Below, piece by piece: positions 16,670 to 26,678 of a stretch of 64,000 nt of DNA. The stretch is from CAMDPA01 sp963825625 (GTDB taxonomy: Bacteria; Pseudomonadota; Alphaproteobacteria; Rhizobiales; Hyphomicrobiaceae): assembly GCA_963825625.1 (NCBI GenBank), contig CAWGUF010000003.1, positions 62,001-126,000 of the forward strand, read 5' to 3'. Below the pieces are notes generated by a model, which had not been told where the DNA came from, made no database searches, and was given only the letters and a program-made list of their open reading frames with translations. The translations under genes were made by a program, and so were the position numbers. Position 1 is the first letter of the stretch, and each line of letters begins with the position of its first letter.

Positions 16670-18219
16670 GATACCTCTGGCCCGGTTCCTTCGCGTGGCT
16701 CCTGGCACACGATATGCGCCTCAACTGGCGGCAATTCGCGGCAATGTTCGCGAAGTCCTCGTCGCGCGTGTCCTGGGCTGTCGGCATCGCAGCGATCGCG
16801 GCATTACACGCGCTCGCATCATTGGCCGTGAACGATACCAAGCCGCTGCTCGAAGCCGCCGCAACTGCCGGGCGCGCCTCCACGCCGATGCAGATTGCGA
16901 TCACCTGCATCATGGCCTGGATGATCTCGCAGGGCCTCCTGGGTACATCACGCATCATGTACGACCGCGGGGACCTGGACCTTCTGCTCGGCTCGCCGCT
17001 TCCCGGCGCTCGCATATTCGCCGCACGCGCTGTGTCACTGGCCGCCAGCTCGTTCGGCTCCGTCGGCATATTGCTGCTGCCCATAGCCAACATGGGCGCC
17101 ATCGTCGACAGTCCGCATTGGCTATCGATTTATCCGACGCTCGCCGCGCTTGCCCTGATCGGTACAACACTAGGCTCGGCAATTGCGCTCTCGCTGTTCT
17201 TCGCCGTGGGACCGCGACGCGCGCGGATGGTTTCTTCGATCTCCGCCGCAGTGCTGGCAGGTGCCTTCGTGCTGTCGATCCAGGTCGCCGCCATGTTGCC
17301 GGAGGCATGGCGGGAGGCCGCCGGTGTGCACTTAGACGCGCTGCCGACCGGTACGATTCTCTGGCTGCCCGCCGCCGCAGCGGGTGGTGATTGGCTGGCA
17401 ACGGCGGCGCTGATCGCCCTGGCGGCCACCCTCTTCGCCATCGCGGTACATGCAATGGGCTCCGCGTTCGCTCACGCCAGCGCACGCGCCGTCGAAGCAT
17501 CCAGCGAGGACCGCGCTGGCCGCACGGAGGCCCGCAGGAAAACGAGATTCAGGCCTGGCCTGGCAGCCTCGCTTCGTCGCAAGGAATGGCGGCTGCTCAT
17601 CCGCGACCCGAACCTGTTCGCCCAGCTTTCACTGCAGATCATTTATACGTTGCCCGTCGCCGTCGTGCTGCTGCGGAGCGGATCGAATGTCCCCACGGCC
17701 ATTGGCCTGGCCCCCGTGATCGTCGTCATCGCAACGCAGGTTTCCGCCTCTCTCGCCTGGATTGCCGTCTCTGCGGAAGAAGCCCCGGAGTTGATTGCTG
17801 CTGCGCCGGTCGACCCAGATGCCGTGGACCGGGCCAAGCTGTCGGCGATCGCATTGCCGGTCGGATTGCTCGTCGCAGGTCCGATGCTGGCACTTGCCAT
17901 CATCTCGCTCCCGGCCGCGGCAATCGCGGCGTTGTTCACGGTGGCCGGCGGCGCCTCCGGCGCCCTGCTGAATTTCTGGCATCCGATGCCCGGCAAGCGG
18001 CGCGGCATGCTCCGGCGCCATGCGCAGTCGAAACTGGTCGCGATGATCGAGCACATGCTGTCCATGCTGTCGGCGGTAGCCGTCGTGCTGGCGCTGCTCG
18101 GCTCGCCCGCCACCTTCATTCCAGTTGCCCTGGCAGTCACCATACTGATTGCCTGCCGGCGGGGTTGGCTCACCGCGCGGTCGGCGCCAGCGCCCCGGCC
18201 GGTCCCGGCAGCCGGCTGA
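16666..18219 (+). CDS. ABC exporter permease, large membrane protein
   Basis: The protein has 517 residues with many hydrophobic segments arranged in two halves separated by a charged linker (R-A-G-R-T-E-A-R-R-K-T, about residues 285-300). It is translationally coupled to the ATPase. The size and architecture fit ABC-2-like permeases in which the two halves may act as one full membrane domain. Its 3' end overlaps the end of the opposite-strand hypothetical gene by 50 bases. Confidence 0.82.
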   Translation: MRYLWPGSFAWLLAHDMRLNWRQFAAMFAKSSSRVSWAVGIAAIAALHALASLAVNDTKPLLEAAATAGRASTPMQIAITCIMAWMISQGLLGTSRIMYDRGDLDLLLGSPLPGARIFAARAVSLAASSFGSVGILLLPIANMGAIVDSPHWLSIYPTLAALALIGTTLGSAIALSLFFAVGPRRARMVSSISAAVLAGAFVLSIQVAAMLPEAWREAAGVHLDALPTGTILWLPAAAAGGDWLATAALIALAATLFAIAVHAMGSAFAHASARAVEASSEDRAGRTEARRKTRFRPGLAASLRRKEWRLLIRDPNLFAQLSLQIIYTLPVAVVLLRSGSNVPTAIGLAPVIVVIATQVSASLAWIAVSAEEAPELIAAAPVDPDAVDRAKLSAIALPVGLLVAGPMLALAIISLPAAAIAALFTVAGGASGALLNFWHPMPGKRRGMLRRHAQSKLVAMIEHMLSMLSAVAVVLALLGSPATFIPVALAVTILIACRRGWLTARSAPAPRPVPAAG

Positions 18220-18753
18220 GCTCGGCCAGCTTGTCCAGCAGCTTGTCGCGCCCTACCGGGGTCGGTTGCCGCGCAAGATAGGCCTTAAGAAAAGCGGCCT
18301 TGTTCATCTGCTCCAAGAGCATTTCCTGCTTGAGCTGCAGCGTGTCGCTGGTGCCGTGCTTGCGTTCCAGCGCCCGGCGCAGTGCTGGCTTGCCGAGCGC
18401 CTCATCGAATGCCGACCACGCCGCGCGCAGACGCCTCGCATCGCGCGCCGCACGCCTGCGGTAGAGCGCCTCCAGGAAAGGATGGCCGGTCTGCGTGTCG
18501 ACCTGCACCGCGAGCTTTCGGGCTGGCTCTGGAACAGGACCTCCAGAGCGCGGACCCGTTCGTCCAACGGCAGTGACAAGTCATAAAGTCGATCGTCGAC
18601 GGCTGTCGCGACGATGTTGTCGCGAACCTGTCCTGGCAACTGCAGAAAGGCAGGCAACTCCACACCCCAGCGCACGTAGCCGTAGCTGAGCGCTGCTCCC
18701 GCCACGACGCCGAGAATGAATTTTCCGATCCCGCTGCTGGATGAATTGCCCAT
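18170..18753 (-). pseudogene. Hypothetical membrane-anchored protein, frameshifted
   Basis: Two overlapping frames join into one plausible protein of about 194 residues. The first begins M-G-N-S-S-S-S-G at 18753 with a membrane segment (K-F-I-L-G-V-V-A-G-A-A) and runs to L-E-V-L-F-Q-S-Q-P. The second, shifted by one base at about 18505-18540, continues P-A-R-K-L-A-V-Q-V-D-T-Q and is rich in charged helices. The total length implies one missing base. Whether this is decay or a sequence error cannot be told. I do not recognise the family. The 3' end overlaps the ABC permease gene. Confidence 0.6.
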
Positions 18754-18961
18754 CGTGCTTGCCCCAAAAATCACGCGCTGCGCGCCAGTAGGCCAGAACA
18801 CCGTGACGTCTCAACAACAATTCGTTCACAGAACGCGTATCATGTCACTTGCAGTCGCCGTTCCGGTTTGCCGCCTGCAATGCGGAAGAGGTCCATGGCG
18901 GTTGGCGCCGTTAAAGACGGATTTTAGCGCCGCGCAACTGCAGCAGCGCAGCAGGGCTGCC

Positions 18962-20536
18962 CTATTTTCCGCCCTTCCGCTTCTGCTCCTTGTGGAATGA
19001 CGTGATCTTCGGGGGAGGACCGTCAAAGCCCAGCTCGGCCCACCGGCCCGACACTTTATCGTATACCGATTTTCTCAGCATCGTCGCCTGCGGGAACTCG
19101 GCCAGATGCCGGTGCGGCTTGCAGGCGTTGATCAGCACCTTCGATCCATACGGACGCACCTCGGCCGGAAAGCGGCTGGGATCGAGCCCGGTCGACCATG
19201 TATTGCGCAACAGATCGAGATCCTCGACCGGGTGACAGCGTGTGCACAGGGCCCACAGCACGTCGTTCATGTCAGTTGGATCGACGTCGTCGTCGACCAC
19301 GATGACCCATTTCGTATAATAGGCCGCAGCCGGGCACTGGGCCGTGAGCGCCAGCACCTGGGCCGCATGGCCGGCATACTTCTGCTGCATCGAGACAACG
19401 ACCATACCCCAACCCGAGGCGGCCGCCGGATGGGCATATGCTCCGACCACGCCCGGCACGCCGATGCGGGAAAGATCCTCGATGATGCGGGCGGACCGCA
19501 TGATCGCGTAATAAGCGCCGATCTCGCAGGACGGATACTTCGCCATCAGTGCCGCCGTCAGGATCGGCGAGCGGCGGTGGTGAATGGCAGTGACGTCGAT
19601 CAGCGGCTGCGGCTGATCGCTCCCGTCCGTAATAGCCTGTGAACTCGCCGAGCGGACCTTCCTGCTCGCGCTGCTCGGGATGCACCAGGCCCTCTATCAC
19701 CAGTTCTGCCTGCGCCGGGATCGGCAGGCTGACGGTCTCCGCCTCCGTCAATTCGATGCCGCGGCCCATGATGCCGCCCGCCACCTCCAGCTCCAATTCC
19801 TCCGAGCCGAACACCTGCGCCAGCAAGCATGAAGAGCACGGATCGACCCCATAGGCCGCCACCACCTCGAGCGGCTTGCCTTGAGCCCACCACGCGTCGC
19901 GGTCGAGTTGGCCGTGCTTACCCGGCGAAGTGTAGAAGCCGATGCGATTGGGTCCATGCAGCATCTGACGATAGCAGCCGACATTGATCCGCCCAACTTC
20001 CGGATCGCGCGTGAACACGATGTTGCCTGTGCCGATGTAGCGTCCGCCATCACCCGGCCAGAACATCGGCGCTGGAAACTCCGTCAGGTCGAACTGGCCC
20101 GCCCGCAACACCACCTCGTTGACCGGGGCCTTCGATTTCGCCACCTCGACGGGTTCACCTCGCGGCGCAAGATTCGGCGGCTGGCCTCGATCATCTGGCT
20201 GGTATCGAGGGATGGATCGAGGCCGACGGCAAGCGCGTAGCGCTCCTTGCTGGCCCCCAGCATGTTGGCAAGCACAGTCGAGTTCGCGCGATCACCCTTC
20301 ACATTTTCGAACAGCAGGGCAGGAGCATCCTCCCGCCGCGTCGCCATATAGGTGATGGCCGACAATTCCTCGTCCGGGTCCACTTCCGCATCGATCCGCT
20401 TCAGCTGACCGTTGCGCTCGATGCAGCTCCACCCATTCGCGCAGAGCTGGACCAGCCGACCGACCGGCAACTTGCCCTGCGATCGGGTGGCTGCGGCGGT
20501 ACGCGTCCGGCGCTTGGCAACTGCGATCTCTTCCAT
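18962..20536 (-). pseudogene. UbiD family (de)carboxylase, two frameshifts
   Basis: Three frame segments together give a UbiD-like protein of about 524 residues. The N-terminal part (from ATG 20536, GGAG nine bases upstream) has N-G-Q-L-K-R-I-D-A-E-V-D-P and P-A-L-L-F-E-N-V-K-G. The middle part holds C-L-L-A-Q-V-F-G and the acidic catalytic region E-G-P-L-G-E-F-T-G-Y-Y-G. The last part includes I-D-V-T-A-I-H-H-R-R-S-P-I-L-T. Shifts occur near 20150-20165 and 19605-19625 and compensate each other in length. UbiD enzymes use prenylated FMN to decarboxylate aromatic or unsaturated acids. No ubiX partner is visible nearby. Confidence 0.8.
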
Positions 20537-20592
20537 GGGTAGGTCTCCGTTCCCGGACGGTCTCGGCCCGATCGGCCTTGCCCGTATGTTGG

Positions 20593-21841
20593 TCAGCTGC
20601 GGTAGTCGGCGTTGATAGACACGTAGTCGTGGGTCAGGTCGCACGTCCACACCGTCGACTGTCCGGCGCCAACGCCGACATCGACGCGCAGCGAAAGCTC
20701 GGCATTCTTCATGTAGGCGGCGACGGTCCTCTCGTCGTAACCGGGCGCCCGCTCGCCTTCCGAGGCCACGAGATAGGGACCAAACCAGATCGCAAGCCGG
20801 TCGCGGTCGGCGGCCTCGCCGGACTTGCCGACCGCCATAACGACCCGTCCCCAGTTCGGATCCTCGCCCGCAATTGCTGTCTTGGTGATCGGCGAGTTCG
20901 CGATCGCCATTGCAATGCGCCGGGCGGCGCGGTCGTCCTCGGCACCCGTCACTTCGATGGTGACGAATTTGGACAGCCCTTCGCCATCTCGCACCACCTG
21001 CAGTGCCAGATCGTGCATCACTTCGTGCAGAGCGGCGGCGAAAGCCTTGCAGTTCGGGTCCGCGGCGTCGCTGATCTTGGGAACGCCCCGCGCCGCGGCC
21101 TTGCCCGTCGCAAACACCAGCACCGTGTCCGAGGTGGAGGTATCGCCATCGACCGTGATGCAGTTGTAGGTGCGGTCCGCGATGTCGCTGACCAGACGCT
21201 GCAGCAGCGGCTGGGCCACCGGCGCGTCGGTGAAGATGAAACACAACATCGTCGCCATGTCCGGCGCGATCATGCCTGCGCCTTTGCAGAAACCGCCGAT
21301 GGTGACCTGCTTGCCGCCGATCTCCACCCGCGCGACTGCCAACTTGGGATATGTGTCGGTCGTCATGATTGCGCGGGCGGCAGGCTCCCAGCCTTCCGCC
21401 TTCGACTGCGTCAGCAAGCTTCGGCAGCGCATCCGCGATGCGGCTCGCATCCATTGGCTCGCCGATCACGCCGGTGGAGGCGACGTAGACGTCCTCAGCC
21501 CGGCAACCGATCACCTTCGCGGCAGCATCCACCGTGACTTTGACGGCATGCTCTCCCTTGCGGCCGGTGAATGCGTTGGCATTGCCCGAGTTGACGACCA
21601 GTGCGCGCGCAGCGCCATGAACAAGTTGCGACCGGCACCACAGCACCGGCGCCGAACAGGTCTTCGACCGCGTCGTCACACCGCCGGCGATCGTCCCTTC
21701 GTCGAGGACGGCAAGCATGACATCCACGCGGTTCCTGTAACGAACGCCGGCCTCGGCAACCGCAAATCGCACCCCGTCTATGGGTGGCAACTCTGGAAGG
21801 CGCGCAGGTGCAAAAGGCGACGGCTTTGTCGTGAGAGCCAT
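20593..21841 (-). CDS. argJ: Glutamate N-acetyltransferase / amino-acid acetyltransferase ArgJ, one frameshift
   Basis: Two frames join into an ArgJ of about 415 residues. The first, from ATG 21841, has T-R-S-K-T-C-S-A-P-V and A-L-V-V-N-S-G-N-A-N-A-F-T-G. The second carries A-I-M-T-T-D-T-Y-P-K and the self-cleavage site A-P-D-M-A-T-M-L, ending with N-A-D-Y-R-S. The shift is near 21414-21422 and the total length implies one extra base. ArgJ makes N-acetylglutamate and recycles acetyl groups in arginine synthesis. Because the gene is normally needed for arginine prototrophy and both halves are well conserved, I suspect a sequence error rather than true decay. Confidence 0.88.
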
Positions 21842-22039
21842 GGTTGATCCTTGAGGCTTGAATTGCCGGTGAACGTGTCCGGCCGACGCCACCTGACAGG
21901 AACCGCAGGCAGGAATCAAGCGGCAGCAAATCCTGGTGCATCTGTCCATCTGCCAGGACCAGCCCCCCGCATTGGCCGCACGCAAGTTGCCGGTTACCGG
22001 CCTCATTTAGGATCCTGCTGCTGCCCGTAATCGCACTTC

Positions 22040-22069
22040 TTGACACGTCAGGCTCAGCACCCGTATCGT
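22040..22069 (+). promoter_or_regulatory. Possible sigma70-type promoter for the HTH/ABC block
   Basis: A TTGACA hexamer at 22040 and a TATCGT hexamer at 22064 are separated by 18 bases in an unusually AT-rich gap about 60 bases before the start at 22131. A better TATAAA box lies at 22074 but is too far from the TTGACA. This is a by-eye call. Confidence 0.3.
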
Positions 22070-22130
22070 TCAATATAAAATTCCATGTTCAAATATGCAC
22101 AGTTCACTTTCGATGGCCTGGGAGGCGCGG

Positions 22131-22442
22131 ATGGGCGAGAACATCAAGCGTAGCGGCTATACCGCATCGACCAGAATGGACGAGCCGTGGATCAGCTTGC
22201 AGAACCAGTCCCGTGCCCGCCCGGTTACCGACGCAGAACTGGCCTTCGCCCAAGCCCTTGAGGCAGCCTACAGGGACGGTATCGACGACTTCGAGCAGGT
22301 CGCGCGTCGCCTCACCGATGCCGGCATCGTCGCTCCGAACTCCGGCACAACGCAATGGACCCTCGCGCTGCTCGAGCAAGAGTTGGCGACCATCAACGCA
22401 TCTCTGGACGACGCATATGCTCGCCACGGCATCGGCGCTTGA
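22131..22442 (+). CDS. Small recombinase-like helix-turn-helix domain protein
   Basis: The 103-residue protein starts at 22131, six bases after GGAGG; an upstream in-frame ATG at 22095 lacks a good ribosome site. The C-terminal half (A-L-E-A-A-Y-R-D-G-I-D-D-F-E-Q-V-A-R-R-L, then G-I-V-A-P-N-S-G) resembles the recombinase-like helix-turn-helix domain often found next to Rieske oxygenases and ABC importers. It may be a small DNA-binding protein or accessory factor. It overlaps the ABC ATPase gene by 26 bases, so the two are co-expressed. Confidence 0.6.
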   Translation: MGENIKRSGYTASTRMDEPWISLQNQSRARPVTDAELAFAQALEAAYRDGIDDFEQVARRLTDAGIVAPNSGTTQWTLALLEQELATINASLDDAYARHGIGA

Positions 22443-23202
22443 GTTCGACACCGTCTCGCGCGCCTTTCCCGCCCGCGACGGCAATGAGCTTCTCGCCATC
22501 ACAGACGTCTCGTTTCGCGTCAAGCCACAGGAGTTCGTGGCGATCGTCGGACCGTCCGGCTGTGGGAAATCGACGATCCTGAACCTCACCGCCGGTCTCG
22601 ACAAACCCAGCCGCGGCAGCGTCGCGGTCAGTGGCGACCAGGTCACGGGGCCCAATGCACACGTCGGCTTCATGCTGCAGAAGGATCTGTTGTTGCCGTG
22701 GCGGTCGATCATCCGCAACGTCGAATTCGGCCTGGAGGCACGCGACGTTTCACGGAAGGAGCGGCGGGAACGCGCCATGGCCGAGCTGTCGCGCTGCAAG
22801 CTTACGGACTTCGCCCATCACTATCCCTATCAATTATCCGGTGGCATGCGCCAACGCGCCGCCCTGGCCCGCACCCTCGCAATCCGCCCCGATATCGTCC
22901 TGCTCGATGAGCCGTTCTCCGCCCTCGATGCGCAAACGAAGATGCTGCTGCAAAAAAGTTTCGGCGAAACGATAGCGAGTTCCGGCGTCACCACACTCCT
23001 CATCACCCACGACCTCGCCGAAGCTGTCGCCATGTCCGACCGCATCCTGGTGATGTCGGAACGCCCGGGTCGCATCATCGAGGAGATCGACGTCGACCTG
23101 CCCGACCGCCACAACCCGATCGCCAGACGCGCCCACCCGCGCACCGGCCAGTTCATTGCCCGTCTGTTCGAGCTGCTCAAGCTCGACGAGCGGGTTGAAT
23201 AG
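22417..23202 (+). CDS. ABC importer ATP-binding protein (nitrate/sulfonate/taurine type)
   Basis: The protein has 261 residues. Walker A is G-P-S-G-C-G-K-S-T, the Q-loop reads L-Q-K-D-L-L-L-P-W typical of SsuB/TauB/NrtD, the signature is Y-Q-L-S-G-G-M-R-Q-R, and Walker B is I-V-L-L-D-E-P-F. The start at 22417 lies inside the end of the HTH gene. It forms an importer with the binding protein and permease that follow. The Rieske oxygenase and cupin downstream suggest uptake of their substrate (inference). Confidence 0.92.
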   Translation: MLATASALEFDTVSRAFPARDGNELLAITDVSFRVKPQEFVAIVGPSGCGKSTILNLTAGLDKPSRGSVAVSGDQVTGPNAHVGFMLQKDLLLPWRSIIRNVEFGLEARDVSRKERRERAMAELSRCKLTDFAHHYPYQLSGGMRQRAALARTLAIRPDIVLLDEPFSALDAQTKMLLQKSFGETIASSGVTTLLITHDLAEAVAMSDRILVMSERPGRIIEEIDVDLPDRHNPIARRAHPRTGQFIARLFELLKLDERVE

Positions 23203-23237
23203 TCAGCATTCAAAGTGTGTCAAAGGGAGACGAGAAC

Positions 23238-24224
23238 ATGCTGAAAGCCGTAAAGTTGACCGCCATCGCGACTGCTGCGCTGGCTGCCGCAGCCGCCATG
23301 ACGGGCGCGCAAGCGCAAACCAAGATCACCTACCTGTTCCCGGCGCCGGGCTTCCTGCCCGCGTTCTCGCCGTGGCAGATTGCGCGACACAAGGGCTATT
23401 ACAAGGCCGAGGGCCTCGACATCACGTTCCAGACCGCCAAGGGCGGCGCCGATGCCGCCAAACAGATCGGCGTCGGCAACGTCGATATCGGCGGCGGCAT
23501 TGGTGACACCCCCATCATCGTGCGCTCAAATGGCGTCAACGTGCGTGCCGTGGCATTGCTCGGCGGCCGCGGCCTCACCCAGATCGTCGTGCGCCAGGAC
23601 GCCGGCGTGAAGTCGTTCAAGGACCTGAAGGGCAAGAAAGTCGGCGTCCTCTCGTTCCAGGACACTACCTACTACAACCTACTCGCCGTGCTGAGCAGCG
23701 CCGGCCTCACCAAGTCCGATGCCTCGATCCAGGCCGTCGGACCGGCCGGCGTTGTCAAACTGATGATCTCCGGCGACGTCAATGCGATCTCCGGCGTGCC
23801 CGAATGGGCCGCAGCGATCCGCGCGGCCGGCGTCAAGGTCGACGTGCATGAGATCGAACCGGTGTTCCCCGCCATGGCCCAGGTCATCCTGGCGTCCGAC
23901 AAGGTCATCAATGAGCGGCCCGACATGGTGCGCAAGGTGGTCTCGGCCACCATGAAGGCCTTCAAGGAGGTGATGAACAATCCGGAGCAGGCCGCGAAGG
24001 ATTTTGTCGCTGCCGTGCCGCAGCACAGGGGCAAGGAGAAGTTCATCGAAGGCATCATGAAGGACTATGGCCGCATGGTCTACAAGACCGACGATGCGGC
24101 CAGCCTTGGAAAGATCGACGAGACCCGCATGGCACGAGTACAGAAGTTCTATCTCGACAACGGTATCATCCAGAAGGCGGTGCCGGTGAAGGAACTGTAC
24201 ACCAACCAGTTCGTCGGCAAGTAG
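23238..24224 (+). CDS. ABC importer substrate-binding protein (NMT1/SsuA-like)
   Basis: The protein has 328 residues from ATG 23238, with GGGAG eight bases upstream; an in-frame GTG at 23217 is less likely. A signal peptide ends at about residue 27 (M-T-G-A-Q-A-Q). The mature part has the NMT1/THI5-like pattern P-W-Q-I-A-R-H-K-G-Y-Y-K-A-E-G-L-D and D-L-K-G-K-K-V-G-V-L-S. It is periplasmic and serves the flanking ATPase and permease. Confidence 0.92.
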   Translation: MLKAVKLTAIATAALAAAAAMTGAQAQTKITYLFPAPGFLPAFSPWQIARHKGYYKAEGLDITFQTAKGGADAAKQIGVGNVDIGGGIGDTPIIVRSNGVNVRAVALLGGRGLTQIVVRQDAGVKSFKDLKGKKVGVLSFQDTTYYNLLAVLSSAGLTKSDASIQAVGPAGVVKLMISGDVNAISGVPEWAAAIRAAGVKVDVHEIEPVFPAMAQVILASDKVINERPDMVRKVVSATMKAFKEVMNNPEQAAKDFVAAVPQHRGKEKFIEGIMKDYGRMVYKTDDAASLGKIDETRMARVQKFYLDNGIIQKAVPVKELYTNQFVGK

Positions 24225-24236
24225 GTCCGCATCGCA

Positions 24237-24998
24237 ATGACTATGCGCGACGCGATCGCAATGGCCCTTGTGGCAGTGGCAGCGGCGGCGGCGTGGGAGT
24301 TCATTCCCCCGCTCGCCGGCGTGCCGCGCTACATCATTCCGACATTCTCCCAAACGCTCACGGAGCTGTGGCGGATGGCGAACAGCGAGAACCTGCTGCA
24401 CCACACGCTCTCAACTGCAGCGATGACAACGATAGGTTTCGTCGTCGGCAGCGTACTGGGCGCCGTCGGCGGTTACCTCCTTGGCATGTCCAGCTTCTGG
24501 GAGCGCGTCCTTTCCCCCTATATTCTCGGCCTGCAGATCGCGCCGAAAGTGGCGTTCGCGCCGCTGTTCATCATGTGGTTCGGCTACACGTTCTGGCCCA
24601 AGCTGCTGGTGACGATCCTGATCGTGTTCTTCCCGATCCTGGTCAACGTCCTGCAAGCCATGAAGACGGTGGACCGCGATATGGTCAACCTGGCGCGCGC
24701 GTATTCGATGAGCCGATCACAGATCTTCTGGAAGATCGAGTTCCCGTCCTCCTTGCCCTCGCTGATGGCCGGGCTGCGGATCGGGGCAACGCTCGCGGTC
24801 ATCGGCGTCACGGTCGGCGAGCTTGTCGGCGGCAACACGGGACTGGGTTTTCTAATTACTTATGGCGAAGGCCAGGCCAACGCGGCGATGGTCTTCAATG
24901 CAATCCTTCTACTGACGGCGATCGGCATCGTCCTCTATGGGCTGGTTGCCATCGCGGAGGAACGCATCCTGCACTACCTGCCCAAGGCCGGCCGATAG
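24237..24998 (+). CDS. ABC importer permease (SsuC/TauC-like)
   Basis: The protein has 253 residues with about six membrane segments. The cytoplasmic EAA-type loop is visible around A-R-A-Y-S-M-S-R-S-Q-I-F-W-K-I-E-F-P followed by S-L-P-S-L-M-A-G-L-R. It lies 12 bases after the binding protein gene and completes the ATPase, binding protein and permease set. Confidence 0.92.
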   Translation: MTMRDAIAMALVAVAAAAAWEFIPPLAGVPRYIIPTFSQTLTELWRMANSENLLHHTLSTAAMTTIGFVVGSVLGAVGGYLLGMSSFWERVLSPYILGLQIAPKVAFAPLFIMWFGYTFWPKLLVTILIVFFPILVNVLQAMKTVDRDMVNLARAYSMSRSQIFWKIEFPSSLPSLMAGLRIGATLAVIGVTVGELVGGNTGLGFLITYGEGQANAAMVFNAILLLTAIGIVLYGLVAIAEERILHYLPKAGR

Positions 24999-25037
24999 GC
25001 AGACGGATAGCACTACGGACGCACAAAGGAGATAACC

Positions 25038-25589
25038 ATGACCGAGCTGCCGAAGTTTCCGGAGATCCGGCCGGAGAACGTCGAGGTCCCGAGCGGCACG
25101 TCGTTCGACAATTGGATGAAGTCGTGCATCGTGCGCTACTCCACGCGCACGCCGGACTGGGACGCCCTCAAGTTCCAGTCCGACTACGATCCGAAGTACA
25201 GGCGCGCCCAACTGCGCTACGTCGGCACCGGCGGCACCGGCGTGGAGTCGGACGAGAACGTCGTGCCAGCGGGACATTTCACGTTCTCGACCATGATCCT
25301 GCCGGCCGGCTGCGAGGGACCGCTGCATCTGCACACGGATGCAGAGGAGGTTTTCTTCATCCTCAAGGGCCACAAAGTGCGCTTCATGATCGAGCACGAG
25401 GGCAAGCGCTGGGAGACCGTTCTCGGCGAGCGGGACCTGCTATCAGTGCCGCCGGGCGTGTATCGCGGGCTCGTCAACGAGGGCATCGAGGAGGCGCTGA
25501 TGTGCGTCATGATCGGCAATCCGAAGCCGGTCACTCCGACATATCCCCCCGATCACCCTCTCGCATCCATCAAGCGCAGCAAGCAATAG
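25038..25589 (+). CDS. Cupin-domain protein next to the Rieske oxygenase
   Basis: The protein has 183 residues and starts nine bases after a GGAG. The cupin motif 1 is H-L-H-T-D-A-E-E-V-F-F-I-L-K-G and a second motif follows with P-P-G-V-Y-R-G. The histidine expected in motif 2 (P-x-G-x-x-H) is arginine here, as in some non-classical cupins. Function unknown; it may be a ring-modifying oxygenase or isomerase in the route that begins with the Rieske enzyme encoded 37 bases downstream. Confidence 0.83.
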   Translation: MTELPKFPEIRPENVEVPSGTSFDNWMKSCIVRYSTRTPDWDALKFQSDYDPKYRRAQLRYVGTGGTGVESDENVVPAGHFTFSTMILPAGCEGPLHLHTDAEEVFFILKGHKVRFMIEHEGKRWETVLGERDLLSVPPGVYRGLVNEGIEEALMCVMIGNPKPVTPTYPPDHPLASIKRSKQ

Positions 25590-25626
25590 CTTGCCGGCCG
25601 AGAGTTGGCCATCCCAGGAGGTCCAG

Positions 25627-26667
25627 ATGACCGACATGACCCAACGTATCGAGGAGCGTGTGAACACCGGCCTGCCCGGCCAGTGGTACGCAGTCTGTAA
25701 ATCCGTACAGGTTCAGCCAGGTAGACCGCACGCCGTAAAGGCTCTCGGCCAGGGCCTCGTTCTGTGGCGCGACGATGCCGGTAAGCTTGCCTGCATCGAG
25801 GATTATTGCCCCCATCGCGGCGCCCCCTTGTCGCGCGGAGAGGTCAAGGAGGGGCTGATCGCCTGCCGCTACCACGGCGTCGCCGTCGACGCCGATGGCA
25901 GGATCGCGCGCGTTCCTGCCATGCCGGAATGCTCGCTGGAGGGCCGCTCGGCTGTCAGGTCATATACCGTGACCGAGGCTGCGGATGCTGTTTTCGTGTA
26001 CATGCCGAGCGCCCAGCAACCCGAAGCCCCACCGCTCGATCTGCCGGCCGAGTTGACCGGCCCGGAATGGACCGGCTTCCTCTGCGTTTCACCGTGGCAA
26101 TGCAATTACCGATATGCGCTCGACAACCTCGCCGATCCGATGCACGGCTGCTACCTGCATGCCCAGTCATTCACGCTGGCATATGGCTCCAAGCAAGACA
26201 TCATGAAGCTCGAAAAGACCGAGACGGGATTCGTCGTGTCCCGCGTCGAGCAAGCTGGCGAGAATTTTGACTGGACCGAGATGGTCTTCGGGGCGAGCAC
26301 CTATTGCAGGCTGGACCTGCCCTATCCGGCCGCTGCCGGACCGGGCGGCGTGTTCCGCATCATCGGCTACGTGCTGCCTGTCGACGAGCACACCTGCACG
26401 GTCTTCTTCTGGCGTCTGAGAAAGTGCACCGGCCTGGAGCGCCAGTCATGGCGATTCATGTATCGCGCGCTGCTGGAGGAAAGGCACTGGAACGTGCTCG
26501 AGCAGGATCGCGAGATGCTTTCCGCCATGCCCGAAGACGCCAGAAAGCGTGAGATGCTCTACCAGCATGATGTCGGCGTATCCCGCATCCGTCTGGTCCT
26601 GAAACAGATGGCCCGCGATCAGCTCGAAGCGGAAGACGCAGTCCGCCTGCAATCGGCGGTAGGATAA
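25627..26667 (+). CDS. Rieske [2Fe-2S] aromatic ring-hydroxylating oxygenase, alpha subunit type
   Basis: The protein has 346 residues from ATG 25627, with AGGAGG just upstream. The Rieske cluster ligands are C-P-H-R-G (about residues 57-61) and C-R-Y-H-G (about 77-81). The mononuclear iron site is the D-N-L-A-D-P-M-H-G-C-Y-L-H segment near residue 165. It resembles VanA/phthalate-dioxygenase-like single-component oxygenases. Such enzymes hydroxylate or O-demethylate aromatics and need an electron donor. No reductase is in this block, though a separate Rieske ferredoxin is encoded at 33280. Confidence 0.9.
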   Translation: MTDMTQRIEERVNTGLPGQWYAVCKSVQVQPGRPHAVKALGQGLVLWRDDAGKLACIEDYCPHRGAPLSRGEVKEGLIACRYHGVAVDADGRIARVPAMPECSLEGRSAVRSYTVTEAADAVFVYMPSAQQPEAPPLDLPAELTGPEWTGFLCVSPWQCNYRYALDNLADPMHGCYLHAQSFTLAYGSKQDIMKLEKTETGFVVSRVEQAGENFDWTEMVFGASTYCRLDLPYPAAAGPGGVFRIIGYVLPVDEHTCTVFFWRLRKCTGLERQSWRFMYRALLEERHWNVLEQDREMLSAMPEDARKREMLYQHDVGVSRIRLVLKQMARDQLEAEDAVRLQSAVG

Positions 26668-26678
26668 ATCAGCACGGC

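Noticed and set aside
20084..22006. A single 640-residue reverse-strand protein
   Set aside because: It is an artefact of two frameshifts: the ArgJ start is joined out of frame through antisense-like sequence to the UbiD start.
25577..25592. GCAAGC-AATA-GCTTGC hairpin at the cupin stop as a terminator
   Set aside because: The stem is short with no T run, and the Rieske gene starts shortly after in the same direction.
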